From assembly GCA_016703535.1 (NCBI GenBank), contig JADJBV010000001.1, forward strand, positions 4,206,001-4,270,000: a stretch of 64,000 nucleotides of DNA. Reading direction: 5' to 3'. The stretch is from Deltaproteobacteria bacterium (GTDB lineage Bacteria; Myxococcota; Kuafuiibacteriia; Kuafuiibacteriales; Kuafuiibacteriaceae). The translations under genes were made by a program, and so were the position numbers. Positions 49,686-58,173 of this stretch are shown here, piece by piece. Under the pieces are notes generated by a model, which saw only the letters and a program-made list of their open reading frames with translations, did no database searches and had not been told where the DNA came from. Positions within the stretch are counted from its first letter, which is position 1; every line of letters begins with the position of its first letter.

Positions 49686-50470
49686 TTCAGCAGCCTTCCC
49701 AGGCCGAGCTTCTCGAGGGCGCCATGCACTCGGCCGGCCATGCGGAGCAACGGGTCGTAGACGTTTTTACCGTTCTCCAAGTGAGTGACATCGGTGCCCA
49801 TGGCCTGCAGGTAGTTGATCACCGCTTGACCACTTTTCTCCTTGAGGACCCGTCGATCGACGCGGTTGTAAGAGTAGCTCGAGTCCATATCGAGCACCCA
49901 ACGAACTTGTCCGTCTTCACTTCGTTGGGCACGAAGACACCCGCCGGCCCGGGCCGGCCCGCGACCGCCGTCTTTGCTGGGGGCGAGGTCGCCGTGTTTG
50001 ACGACTCGACCCTCCGGCTGGGCGCTGGTGACGCCAAAGCCGGGCTGCTTCTCCGGCGCCACCACAAACCGGCCCTCGGGATCGAGGACCCACATGTATT
50101 TCTGGTCGGGGTCGAGGCGCGACAGATCGAGGGGCCGGTCGACGGAGCCGAAGGTGATCTCGGGCGGGTGGCGGTGTGGCATCTCTCGAGTGCGTTGAGT
50201 GATGGTCTCGCTGACCGGCCCGACCTTGGCCAAGAGGGCGTTCAGTTGGAGCTGGCTCGTACGCGCCGCACCCCGGGTCACGACCTGAGCCGCTTGATCC
50301 AGGGCAGAGTTCACCACCCCGTTCAGCTCTGGCTGAGCGCCCGCCGCCGAAAGAGCGGTCGCCTCGGTTTTGCCGCCCAAAAACGGCAACCATCGACGCC
50401 AGGAAGACGGGCTGGGCGAGGTTTCGGTGTGCTGCGCCCGCGGTGCGCCGCCGATCTCTTTGGGCGTCAT
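49682..50470 (-). CDS. Putative effector-like protein
   Basis: A 262-residue protein without signal peptide. The N-terminal 90 residues are low-complexity and Ser/Ala/Thr-rich (SPSPSSWRRWLPFLGGKTEA), the C-terminal part is a compact domain: EITFGSVDRPLDLSRLDPDQ, YMWVLDPEGRFVVAPEKQ, GRVVKHGDLAPSKDG and GQVRWVLDMDSSYSYNRVDR. The KHxDL...GG-L...W-x-x-D-x-SSYS-x-x-R order is weakly like a C-terminal domain found in secreted polymorphic toxins. Not proven. ATG at 50470 overlaps the upstream stop (ATGA), and the next gene overlaps its end (TTGA). Confidence 0.65.
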   Translation of the reverse strand: MTPKEIGGAPRAQHTETSPSPSSWRRWLPFLGGKTEATALSAAGAQPELNGVVNSALDQAAQVVTRGAARTSQLQLNALLAKVGPVSETITQRTREMPHRHPPEITFGSVDRPLDLSRLDPDQKYMWVLDPEGRFVVAPEKQPGFGVTSAQPEGRVVKHGDLAPSKDGGRGPARAGGCLRAQRSEDGQVRWVLDMDSSYSYNRVDRRVLKEKSGQAVINYLQAMGTDVTHLENGKNVYDPLLRMAGRVHGALEKLGLGRLLN

Positions 50471-50949
50471 CCGTCCTCCTTCTTGGGTCGCGGGGTGCGG
50501 GCCAAAAGTTCGGCCCGGGCGTTGGGGCCCACCCGAGTGGCGCCGGCCGGGGGTGGGCCGGGGAGCACCACCCGGGGTTGGCCGAGCAGGCGGGCCGCGT
50601 CTGGCGTCGGGGTCGCGGTCGAACTCAAGGCGTCCCGCAACACCCGATCGAGCTCCTTCTGCAGGTCGAGGGGCAAGGGGTGCGCCTTTTGGTATTGCTG
50701 CAGGGCTTCATCGGCGGCGGCTTGGGACTCGGCCCGGGTGACGCCGGCCCGCTCCAAGTAATTGAACACCAGCTGCCGAGAGGCCTCGGGCAGCTGGGTC
50801 GGATCGGCGATCGACCCCAACTGCAGCAGGCAGGCGGGGATGGCGTCGGCCAAAACTCGGTCGTCGAAGACCCGGCGCCCGGGGCTCGTCTCCCGGAGCA
50901 ATACGGCGAGGATCTGTCGCTCCAGCTCGGCGGCGGCTTGGGGCGTCAC
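50467..50949 (-). CDS. Hypothetical protein, first gene of a three-gene operon
   Basis: A 160-residue soluble protein, GTG start at 50949 and stop overlapping the next gene by 4 bases. The first 100 residues are helical (ELERQILAVLLRETSPGRRV, VFNYLERAGVTRAESQAAAD), the last 55 are Pro/Arg/Ala-rich (PGPPPAGATRVGPNARAELL). No family recognised. Position suggests it helps express or export the following product. No signal peptide. Confidence 0.65.
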   Translation of the reverse strand: MTPQAAAELERQILAVLLRETSPGRRVFDDRVLADAIPACLLQLGSIADPTQLPEASRQLVFNYLERAGVTRAESQAAADEALQQYQKAHPLPLDLQKELDRVLRDALSSTATPTPDAARLLGQPRVVLPGPPPAGATRVGPNARAELLARTPRPKKEDG

Positions 50950-51066
50950 TGGGGGTTAGCTTGAACGGAGAGTAGGGGGCTTGGCCACCCGTAAGTCGAC
51001 CACTTGGGGGCCTTCCTGGCCGGTCGGCGCTGGGCGAGGCGAGACCCGGGGGCGTAGAGTTGGGGG

Positions 51067-51585
51067 GTGCGGATGGGCGCAACCATGGGGCTTTGGGCGG
51101 TGGTCACCTTGCCGCTGGGCCCCTGCCCCGGCCCCGAAGGCGAAGTCGCCTTTCAGCCGGATGCAAGACAACTTGCCGAACTGCGGCCCCCGCTCCCCTG
51201 TGTCCCTCGCCAGGGCCCCGGCAGCGAAGCGGCGTTGCGTCGCATCGTCGAGGGTGCCCTCGGGCCCCTGGCCCCGGCGGGCGTGGCCTATCACCTCCCC
51301 ACCGAAGCCGGGGCGCTGCGCCTCGATGGTTACGTACCCTCTCGCGACCTAGGCTACCTTTTGACCTGCGGCGGGCGGGCGCCAGGGATCGAGGAACACG
51401 ACGGCCGGGTCCCTGGTGAATTGGGCCGGGACCTGGGCCCCGCCTGGAGTTCACGGGTGTTGATCATCTTCGCCGACGACCCGACGTGGCAAGGGGCCGA
51501 GGGGCAAAGCGAGTTGGCGCGGGGCATCAAGGCCCGGTCCGAACAGCTGGAGCGGCTGCCGGTTCCCGCGCTCCCCGTATTTTAA
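51067..51585 (+). CDS. Hypothetical exported protein
   Basis: A 172-residue protein of unknown function; start uncertain (GTG 51067, ATG 51073 or ATG 51085 after a GGGGGG stretch). The first residues (MGLWAVVTLPLGPC) look like a short signal or lipobox-like sequence. The later part has GVAYHLPTEAGALRLDGYVP and SSRVLIIFADDPTWQGAEGQ. No family recognised. It has a copy of the 14-bp palindrome inside and stops within a palindromic terminator-like region that it shares with a convergent gene. Confidence 0.6.
   Translation: MRMGATMGLWAVVTLPLGPCPGPEGEVAFQPDARQLAELRPPLPCVPRQGPGSEAALRRIVEGALGPLAPAGVAYHLPTEAGALRLDGYVPSRDLGYLLTCGGRAPGIEEHDGRVPGELGRDLGPAWSSRVLIIFADDPTWQGAEGQSELARGIKARSEQLERLPVPALPVF
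51163..51176 (+). repeat. Polar palindrome copy 5
   Basis: GCAAGACAACTTGC, inside the hypothetical exported protein gene (encodes ARQLA). Confidence 0.85.
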
Positions 51586-51613
51586 AAATACGATACTGAA
51601 GATATCGGGAACC
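51561..51613. repeat. Nested palindromic structure in a convergent junction
   Basis: GGTTCCCG (51561-51568) pairs with CGGGAACC (51606-51613). Between them lie CGTATTTT-A-AAAATACG (51576-51592) and CGATA...TATCG. AT-rich in a GC-rich genome and placed exactly between convergent genes, it may be a bidirectional terminator or cruciform; it includes the upstream gene's stop codon. Confidence 0.75.
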
Positions 51614-51628
51614 AAACGTCGCGGCCGC

Positions 51629-52654
51629 TCAGCGGCGGCGCTTTTTGTCGGGTGCCGGCGCCGGCGGATCGGGCGGGGCCTGGCCGCTGGCCTTTTCGTA
51701 AGCGAGGATGTTGGCCCGGACCTCGTCGGCGTCGTCGGCCTTGGGGGCCAACTCCAGGTAACGTTTGAGGTGGCGGACCGCCTCGTCCTTTTGCCCCTTG
51801 GCGGCGTAGGTGATGCCGAGGCCACGTTCGGCCTTGGCCTCCTTGGGATCGGCGGCCAGGGCCCGTTGATACGCGGCGATGGCCTCCTCGTGTTTGCCTT
51901 CGGTAGCGAAGGTGCCGCCTTCGTTGAGGGCCTGGCGCACCTTCTTGACCCGCTCGGCCTCGGCCTTGAGCTTTTCGTCGACCTCGGCCTTGGGTGGAGG
52001 TTCCCGCAGGACGAAGTAGGCCGAAGCCCCGAGGCCCCCGAACACCAACACCGCCAAGATCAACTTCACGGCCCAGTCAGGGACCAGGCGTTTTTTGGCC
52101 TTGGGGGCAGGGAGGTCGATGGAGACCACCGCAATTTCGCTGTGGGCTTCGGGGACCGCCGCCGCAGCTTGGGCTTCGCTCTTCTTCTTTTCGTCGGCCT
52201 CCAGCTGGGCCACCAAGAGGTGGGCCGGGCGGGCCGGGGGCGCGGCGCGTTTTTGCGAAGGTTTGAGGGGCGGTGGCAACGCCGGAGGGGCCGGGTGGTG
52301 GCCGTTGCCGGCGCCCGGGGGCGGCGGGGGGGCGCTGCTGCTTGCCCCCCCACGGGCGGCTTCGAGCCGGGCGGTCCACCCGCTGGGGACGCTGTCGTTC
52401 TGCTGCTTGAGCACCGGCACCGCCGGCCCCGCGGTCGAGACCAAACGCCGTTGAGAGCGCCGATCTTCGGGAGCAGGAGCGGCGCCGGCCTCTAGGATGG
52501 AGAGGTGAGCGGGCCGGGATCCACCGGTCCCCGAGCCGCTGCCGGTCCGGGCCGGGACCTCCTCAGCGGCGGCGCGCCAGTCTCGTTGGCAGCTCGGGCA
52601 CTGGAACCCGGCGCTGATCGCAAACTCGTGACCACAGTGAGCGCACCGGGGCAT
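51629..52654 (-). CDS. Zinc-ribbon, TPR membrane protein
   Basis: A 341-residue protein. ATG at 52654 begins MPRCAHCGHEFAISAGFQCP, a zinc ribbon (Cys4, Cys7, Cys19, Cys22) of the zf-ribbon/zinc-ribbon-3 kind seen at the N-terminus of Myxococcota membrane regulators. A long Pro/Ala-rich linker leads to one membrane helix (WAVKLILAVLVFGGLGASAY), then a TPR module (ATEGKHEEAIAAYQRALAAD, AERGLGITYAAKGQKDEAVR) and a Pro/Lys tail. So a cytoplasmic ribbon and an extracytoplasmic TPR. Function not known. Divergent from selB across an 82-base gap. Confidence 0.85.
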   Translation of the reverse strand: MPRCAHCGHEFAISAGFQCPSCQRDWRAAAEEVPARTGSGSGTGGSRPAHLSILEAGAAPAPEDRRSQRRLVSTAGPAVPVLKQQNDSVPSGWTARLEAARGGASSSAPPPPPGAGNGHHPAPPALPPPLKPSQKRAAPPARPAHLLVAQLEADEKKKSEAQAAAAVPEAHSEIAVVSIDLPAPKAKKRLVPDWAVKLILAVLVFGGLGASAYFVLREPPPKAEVDEKLKAEAERVKKVRQALNEGGTFATEGKHEEAIAAYQRALAADPKEAKAERGLGITYAAKGQKDEAVRHLKRYLELAPKADDADEVRANILAYEKASGQAPPDPPAPAPDKKRRR

Positions 52655-52736
52655 GGGCGGCCAGTCTACCCAGAGTTCCGGCCGAGGGCCATGGGGTGAG
52701 GTGCCCCCAGGAGGCCGGCATGCTACAGCCGCCCAG

Positions 52737-54677
52737 GTGGCACAGGATCCAGGGCCGCACCTGATCATCGGGACGGCCGGCCACATTGACCACGGCAAGA
52801 CCACCCTGGTTAGGGCCTTGACCGGGGTCGACACGGATCGGCTACCCGAGGAGAAGCGGCGCGGCATCACGATTGCCCTGGGGTTCGCGCCCCTGGATCT
52901 CCCCAGCGGCCGGGTCGGCCTGGTCGACGTCCCCGGCCACGAACGTTTTGTCCGGACCATGGTCGCGGGCGCCAGCGGCATCGACCTGGCCCTCCTGGTG
53001 GTGTCGGCCGAAGAAGGGGTCATGCCCCAAACCCGGGAGCACCTGGAGATCCTAGGGCTGTTGGGGGTGCGTCAGGGCTTGGTGGCCCTCACCAAGATCG
53101 ATCGGGTCCCGGAGCTGCTCGAGTTGGCGCAAGAAGACTTGCGCGAAGGGCTGCTTGGTTCGGTGTTGGAGGGGGCGCCGATCGTCCCGGTGTCGGCGTT
53201 GACCGGCGCGGGCTTGGGCGAACTCCGGGACACCCTCGAACGTTTGGTGCAAAACACGCCGCGGCGAGGGACTCAAGGCACCGCTTTTTTCCCGATCGAT
53301 CGGGTGTTCACTGTGAAGGGCTTCGGCACGGTGGTTACGGGCACCTTGGAGCAAGGCCGGATCCAAGTCGGCGAAGGGCTGGAGCTGCTGCCGCGGCGTG
53401 ACGGCCACTCACCCGATCGTCCGCTCAAGGTGCGGGGCCTGCAGGTCTTCGGGCGGGACCAACCCCAAGCGGCCGCGGGACAACGGGTGGCGATCAACCT
53501 GGCTGGTGTCGACAAAGATCAGGTGGCGGTGGGGCAGGTTTTGGTGGCCCCCGGATCGCTCGTGCCGACCCGCCGTTTGACCGTCCGTTTTCAACACCTG
53601 CGCAGCCACCCTCGCCCGCTGCCGACGGGCAGCAAGGGGCTCTTTTGCTTCGGAACGGAGCAGGTCGAAGGTGGCCTGACCCTCTTGGAGGACGACAGCC
53701 TGGAGCCCGGTGCAAGTGGGCTTGCGACCCTGCGGCTTTCGGCGCCGGTGGTCAGCTTGGCGGGCGGCCGTTTTATCACCCGGGGCTTCGAGAGCAAGAG
53801 CAACGCCGGGCGCACCATCGGTGGTGGTGTGGTGTTGGACGCCGAACCCCCCAGGCGACGGCGGCGACGAGAAGAGACCTCTCGCACTTTGGCGGCCCTC
53901 TCGGCCTGGAGTGAAACGCAAGACAACTTGCACGAAGCCGTGCGGGTGTTGGTCGAGGAGCAGGGTCCCCGGGGATCGAACAACGAAGGGCTGGCGCGGC
54001 GCCTGGGGCAGCCGGTGAACGTGATCCAAAAAGCCGCGCAGAAGGCGTCGTTGGTGGCGGCGGGGGAGTGGTGGGTGGCGCCGGCGGCTTTGGCGGTGCT
54101 GGAGCCGTTGGTGGTGGCGGCGGTCGAGCGGGAGCACGAACACTCGCCTTTTCGGGCCACCTTGCCCAAAGCAGAACTCGCCAGTCGACTCGCCAAAAAA
54201 GCGGCGCCGCCGGTGGTGGACGCGGCGGCCCGGCGACTGGTCGAACGTAAGGTGTTGGTGGCCGAGGCCGAGGGCCTGCGAAGGCCTCAACACCGACCGC
54301 GGCTCGAGCTGGATGTGGAGAAGAAGAACGTCGTCCTTGGGGCCCTCCGAGGGGGTGGCCTGGAGCCCCCGACCGGCCGCGAGTTGGAGGCCGCCACCCA
54401 ACTCAGCTTGAAGGTGTTGATCGAGTTGTTGACCGCCTTGGCCAAGACCGGCGAGGTGATCCACTGCGGCCTGGGGCTCCACTTCGAGGCCTCGGTGTTT
54501 GCGGCGGCCGAGGCCAAGTTGTTGGCCGAGATCCAGGCCAAAGGCCCGATCACCACCGCCGACGCCAAGGCCCTCTTCGGCATCAGCCGCAAATATCTGA
54601 TCCCGCTCCTAGAGGCCTTCGACAAGCGGGGCGTCACCGCTCGGCAAGGTGAGGCCCGCACCGCCCGACGTCGTTGA
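52737..54677 (+). CDS. selB: Selenocysteine-specific elongation factor SelB
   Basis: A 646-residue translational GTPase that carries Sec-tRNA to UGA codons. GTP-binding motifs: GTAGHIDHGKTTLVRALTG, GITIALGFAPLDLPSG, DVPGHERFVR and ALTKID. Then EF-Tu-like domains 2 and 3 (FPIDRVFTVKGFGTVVTGT, GRTIGGGVVLD) and a long C-terminal part with winged helices (LNAEL-like AKAL...GISRKYLIPLLEAFDKRG), as expected for SelB. GTG at 52737 is chosen by homology; GTG 52701 in frame is an alternative. No selA, selC or selenoprotein is visible nearby, so it is an isolated sel gene here. Confidence 0.95.
   Translation: MAQDPGPHLIIGTAGHIDHGKTTLVRALTGVDTDRLPEEKRRGITIALGFAPLDLPSGRVGLVDVPGHERFVRTMVAGASGIDLALLVVSAEEGVMPQTREHLEILGLLGVRQGLVALTKIDRVPELLELAQEDLREGLLGSVLEGAPIVPVSALTGAGLGELRDTLERLVQNTPRRGTQGTAFFPIDRVFTVKGFGTVVTGTLEQGRIQVGEGLELLPRRDGHSPDRPLKVRGLQVFGRDQPQAAAGQRVAINLAGVDKDQVAVGQVLVAPGSLVPTRRLTVRFQHLRSHPRPLPTGSKGLFCFGTEQVEGGLTLLEDDSLEPGASGLATLRLSAPVVSLAGGRFITRGFESKSNAGRTIGGGVVLDAEPPRRRRRREETSRTLAALSAWSETQDNLHEAVRVLVEEQGPRGSNNEGLARRLGQPVNVIQKAAQKASLVAAGEWWVAPAALAVLEPLVVAAVEREHEHSPFRATLPKAELASRLAKKAAPPVVDAAARRLVERKVLVAEAEGLRRPQHRPRLELDVEKKNVVLGALRGGGLEPPTGRELEAATQLSLKVLIELLTALAKTGEVIHCGLGLHFEASVFAAAEAKLLAEIQAKGPITTADAKALFGISRKYLIPLLEAFDKRGVTARQGEARTARRR
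53918..53931 (+). repeat. Polar palindrome copy 6
   Basis: GCAAGACAACTTGC, inside selB (encodes TQDNLH). Confidence 0.85.
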
Positions 54678-54690
54678 TCGGAGCGGAGTG

Positions 54691-55974
54691 TCAGTCGCCG
54701 GCGGGATCGAGCAACACCGCCTCGAAGCCCCGGACCCGGATCTGTTCGGTCTTTTCGTAGACGCGTTTTTGGATGGTCTGCTTGAGGGCCACCGCGCTGG
54801 TGCCAGAAAAGCGAGAGTGAAGCGGCTGGATTTCGGGTGCGCTCGGGGCGGTGGCTTCTTCGGGCCCCAAGGCCCGGACCTCGGCGCGAAAGGGCGGGGC
54901 CGAGTTGTAGTCCAAGGGCCAGTCGACGTTGGTGCGCTCTTCGATCGCCGGCACGTCGAGCTCGAAGGTGCCCGAGACCAGGCGGAGGGGCTCGTCGAAG
55001 ATGGCGGGATCGATCTCGCCCCGAAGGAGCGGCGGGATGATTTCGGTGATGATCAACTCGTCGACCGGCAGGAGGTTGCGGGCGGTGGGTTCGGCCAACT
55101 CCAAGGTGCGGAACTCGGCCTTGGGCACGACTGGGCTTGGCGGGAGCTCCAGCGTGATGGGAGTGGGCGCGCGGCGATCGACGATCACCTGGCGCTGGAG
55201 CGGTACCCAATCGCGGACCGACATCCCTCGGAGCAACTTCGCCTCGTCGGGGTTGAGAGGTGCCTCTCGCCGGGCCTCGACGACGGTCCGCAGCCGAAGC
55301 TCCAAGGTCAAGGTGGCCTGGTGGGCCTGTTCACTCTCGAAGGAGGACGGGGGCTCGAGCAACGCAGCCCGGATCGACCACAAGGCGGCCACGTGATCAC
55401 CCAAACGGCACGAAGCGATGGCGACCCGCAAGAGGCCCGAAGGGGTGCGCTCCAGGCGATCGGCTTCGAGGTAACGACGGATCGCCTCCCGGTAGGCGCC
55501 TTGGGCCAACGCGGCGGCGGCGCGATCGAGGAGTTGGGAGCGGCCTTCCGGAGAGTTTGCTTGGGCATCTCGGTAGAGGCCCCGGGCCACACGGGCGTCG
55601 GGGACCTCGGCGGCGCGCACCGCCCAACGCCCGAGGCGACCCGCCAGGCACTGAGCCAAAAAGACGGGCTCGAGCAGCTCTTTGAGTTCGGCGTGGCGGG
55701 TGAGGAGCCCTTCCGTGGCCTCGAGCAAGGCCAGCGGCGCGCCGTGTTCGAAGGGCAAGGCCAAGGCGAAGCGACGGGGGTCGTCTTCCGGGAGTCGGGC
55801 GGCGCTGGCGGCAGCCAAGGCGGCGAGGCGGCGACGGACGGCAACTTCGCTGGAAAGACCCGCGAAGGAAGGCCCCCCTCGATCCTCATCCCCGCGCCAG
55901 ATCGCGCCGGCCCGGTCACGCAGCTGGTCCACCAGGGAAGGGGCCCGCTCCAGCACCGCGGGCGCTCCGGTCAT
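54691..55974 (-). CDS. Helical repeat protein of unknown function
   Basis: A 427-residue protein; ATG at 55974 (MTGAPAVLERAPSLVDQLRD) is preferred, though the frame stays open to 56094. About residues 30-250 are helical with TPR-like spacing (LLDRAAAALAQGAYREAIRR, LRVAIASCRLGDHVAALWSI). Residues about 250-400 are strand-like and end with QKRVYEKTEQIRVRGFEAVL. No signal peptide or catalytic motif. It is convergent with selB (13-base gap) and divergent from tmRNA. Family not recognised. Confidence 0.72.
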   Translation of the reverse strand: MTGAPAVLERAPSLVDQLRDRAGAIWRGDEDRGGPSFAGLSSEVAVRRRLAALAAASAARLPEDDPRRFALALPFEHGAPLALLEATEGLLTRHAELKELLEPVFLAQCLAGRLGRWAVRAAEVPDARVARGLYRDAQANSPEGRSQLLDRAAAALAQGAYREAIRRYLEADRLERTPSGLLRVAIASCRLGDHVAALWSIRAALLEPPSSFESEQAHQATLTLELRLRTVVEARREAPLNPDEAKLLRGMSVRDWVPLQRQVIVDRRAPTPITLELPPSPVVPKAEFRTLELAEPTARNLLPVDELIITEIIPPLLRGEIDPAIFDEPLRLVSGTFELDVPAIEERTNVDWPLDYNSAPPFRAEVRALGPEEATAPSAPEIQPLHSRFSGTSAVALKQTIQKRVYEKTEQIRVRGFEAVLLDPAGD

Positions 55975-56154
55975 GGAACGGAGGTTAGCCTGGGCGTTAT
56001 GGCAGTGGCCCTCGGCCATTGGCCCGAGAGGCCTGGTCCCCCCACCCGGAAGCGCCTGTGGCAAACCCGAGTCATTTTGGGGCATTGACGCCATGCACCA
56101 CGTGCTTCACGGTCCGAAGTCCGTGGTCTCGGCCACGGTGGTTGTTTGATAATT

Positions 56155-56521
56155 GGGGCCGACTTGGTTTCGACGGGGATGGTGCATTGTCGGACGCGTG
56201 TCCGGGAGTCGTGCTTGCCGGTCAAACGGTACGAAAAACACAAATGCTGATCAGCCGATGCTGATGGCTGCTTGATAGAACTCTAAGAGTTTCATTGAGC
56301 CGTTCGGGATGGTGACCCCGCCTATGGTCCCGTCACGGGCGAAAAAAAAGTAGGCTAGCCTGGCGTTGGCGTCTCAGCGACGCCGGGCGAAACAAAGCTG
56401 AGGCTGGCCCTGGGAGGCCTGCCGACGAGCCACCCCAGAGGCGACTGAATTCGTCGTGCTACACACGTAGGGTCCTTCGAGAATCCATCTTCGGACGCGG
56501 GTTCGATTCCCGCCGGCTCCA
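56155..56521 (+). ncRNA. ssrA: Transfer-messenger RNA (tmRNA)
   Basis: 367 nt. The 5' end GGGGCCGACTTGGTTTCGAC and 3' end GGTTCGATTCCCGCCGGCTCC form the tRNA-like acceptor (GGGGCCG/CGGCTCC) and T-arm; A56521 is the discriminator and no CCA is encoded. The tag reading frame ends ...NTNADQPMLMAA followed by TGA TAG (56277 area), with the usual hydrophobic MAA-end. The codon before is AAA/AAC, not the common GCA. tmRNA with SmpB frees stalled ribosomes. A hairpin CCGTGG...CCACGG at 56120-56137 lies upstream. Confidence 0.97.
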
Positions 56522-56523
56522 GC

Positions 56524-56547
56524 GCCCGCCCCCTTAGGGGGGCGGGC
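56524..56547 (+). terminator. Strong hairpin after ssrA
   Basis: GCCCGCCCCC-TTAG-GGGGGCGGGC stem 2 bases after tmRNA. No U-tract, so termination is likely but not classical; it can also aid 3' processing. Confidence 0.55.
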
Positions 56548-56829
56548 TCGCGCGCCGCCGGGCTTCGTGCGTGCGCTCGGGCGGGGCGCCCTGCCCGCTG
56601 CGCGGGCGGGGGCGCGCCGCCCGTGCTTGGCTACTGATTCCCGCCCCACTTCGGGTCTAGGTGGGTTGAGATGGAATTCGGGCTCCCGCTGCGCGGGTCG
56701 CCGCCGGGCTCCCGCTGCGCGGGTCGCGGGCTCCCGCTGCGCGGGTCGCGGCCGGGCTCCCCGCTGCGCGGGTCGCGGCCGGGCTCCCGCTGCGCGGGTC
56801 GCCGGGGGGCTGGAATGATCGGGTGATTT
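56548..56829. other. GC-rich gap ssrA/kelch lipoprotein
   Basis: Convergent intergenic DNA with no gene. Contains GC dyads (CCCGCTGCGCGGG at 56596-56608) and the tandem array at 56680-56803. Confidence 0.7.
56680..56803. repeat. 22-27-bp GC-rich tandem array
   Basis: Five units starting GGGCTCCCGCTGCGCGGGTC at 56680, 56706, 56728, 56754 and 56781, lengths 26, 22, 26, 27 and 23. Each holds the palindrome CCCGCTGCGCGGG. Placed in a convergent gap, as is the 79-bp array. Confidence 0.93.
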
Positions 56830-58137
56830 TTAATGCTCGCTCCTCTCGCAGCTCGAGAGGGTGTCGGTGTCACTGAGGCCGCCGCAGACGAGCACACTTC
56901 CATCGCTGAGCACCGTCGCAGTGTGGAGCACCCGTGCCTGCGCGAGGGGCGTGATGGCCGTCCACGCGGGGCCGGTCTCGTCGAAGAGATAAGCGTCTGC
57001 GAGAACGTGGAAGCCGGCGCTGGAGCCGTGGAGGCCGCCGGCGAGCAGGAGGTGTCCTGATTGGAGTGGGGAGAGGGTCGGTGCGGTCCTCGATTCTCCG
57101 GGGAGGGGAGGTGCCGCGCTGAGGCCGGCGCCGTCGGCCTCTAGGATCTCGGCGCTGTTCAGGAAGCGGATGTTGGCTTGTTTGCCGCAGACGATCAGGC
57201 CGCGGCCCGACGCCAGTGGTGCTGCGGCTTGGAAGACCCGTCCGACCGTCAGGTTGGGGCCGTCTCGCCGGGATCCATCGTTGGGCTGGAGGATCTCGAC
57301 CTGGAGCAGCTCGGCTTCGGTTGGGTCGGAGCCGCCGATGACCGCGACCTCGCCCGAGCTGAGGGGCAGCAGGCTGTGCAGGTAACGAGGCGTATTCAGG
57401 GGTGGGCCGGGTGACCAACGATCGGCCGCGGGCTCATAGATCTCACTGTTGCCGAGGGCGTCGCCGTAGTTCGGTTGGGTGGTGCGGGTGCCGCTGCTGC
57501 CGCCGACGACCAGGACCCGGCCATCTTCGAGCAAAGTTGCGGCCGCATGGCTGCGCCCTTCGGTGAGGGGCGCGGCGGGCACCAGGTCACCGTTGGTGGA
57601 ATCGAACAACACCACGCTCGCGAGGATCCCGCGGCCGGCGGGGGCGCCGACGTTGTTGTCGAGGCCACCCCCCGCGATGATCACTTGGCCCGAGGGCAAC
57701 CGGAGCGCGAGGTGGTTGGCTCGTGCTTGGTCCAACGTGGGACCGGGGCTCCATTGGCCGGTCTGGGGATCATAAAGTTCGGTACTGGCCAAGGGCCGGC
57801 CCGTCGCACCAAAGCCGCCGACCACCAAAACCCGACCGTCGGCAAGCAAGGTCGCGCTGTGGGAGGAGCGTGCGGTGGCCAGCCCGGCGGTGGGGCCAAA
57901 GCGAGTTGGATCGAGGGCGGGAACGTCTCGGCTTTGGGCGTCGAGTTCACCCGCGTCCAAGGTGACGGCCCCGGTGTCGTCCGGGAGCGCGCCAGCGTCC
58001 GAGGCGTCCGCCCCCTCCGCGTCCGGGGCGCCCAGGTCGGGCGGGCCCAGGTCCTGGCCCGTTGGCCCCTGCCCTTCCGCGCAGGCCACAAACAAGAGGA
58101 ACAGAGAGCTCGCGAGCCGACTCAGGGGGGCGGACAT
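56830..58137 (-). CDS. Kelch-repeat lipoprotein
   Basis: A 435-residue lipoprotein; signal peptide MSAPLSRLASSLFLLFVAC (Cys19), Asp/Gly/Ala-rich tether (about 25-75), then a kelch-type beta-propeller of six or seven blades (SSHSATLLADGRVLVVGGFG, SHAAATLLEDGRVLVVGGSS, YLHSLLPLSSGEVAVIGGSD, VLHTATVLSDGSVLVCGGLS). Surface-exposed kelch lipoproteins are abundant in Myxococcota; ligand unknown. The STAND ATPase gene ends 36 bases upstream, so the two could be in one transcript. Confidence 0.93.
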   Translation of the reverse strand: MSAPLSRLASSLFLLFVACAEGQGPTGQDLGPPDLGAPDAEGADASDAGALPDDTGAVTLDAGELDAQSRDVPALDPTRFGPTAGLATARSSHSATLLADGRVLVVGGFGATGRPLASTELYDPQTGQWSPGPTLDQARANHLALRLPSGQVIIAGGGLDNNVGAPAGRGILASVVLFDSTNGDLVPAAPLTEGRSHAAATLLEDGRVLVVGGSSGTRTTQPNYGDALGNSEIYEPAADRWSPGPPLNTPRYLHSLLPLSSGEVAVIGGSDPTEAELLQVEILQPNDGSRRDGPNLTVGRVFQAAAPLASGRGLIVCGKQANIRFLNSAEILEADGAGLSAAPPLPGESRTAPTLSPLQSGHLLLAGGLHGSSAGFHVLADAYLFDETGPAWTAITPLAQARVLHTATVLSDGSVLVCGGLSDTDTLSSCERSEH

Positions 58138-58173
58138 ACCGATGATGTAGGTCGGATTCGGTGCCATTGGACT

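Noticed and set aside
56147..56153. TGATAAT as the -10 of ssrA
   Set aside because: It ends one base before the mature 5' end, so transcription from it would start inside tmRNA.
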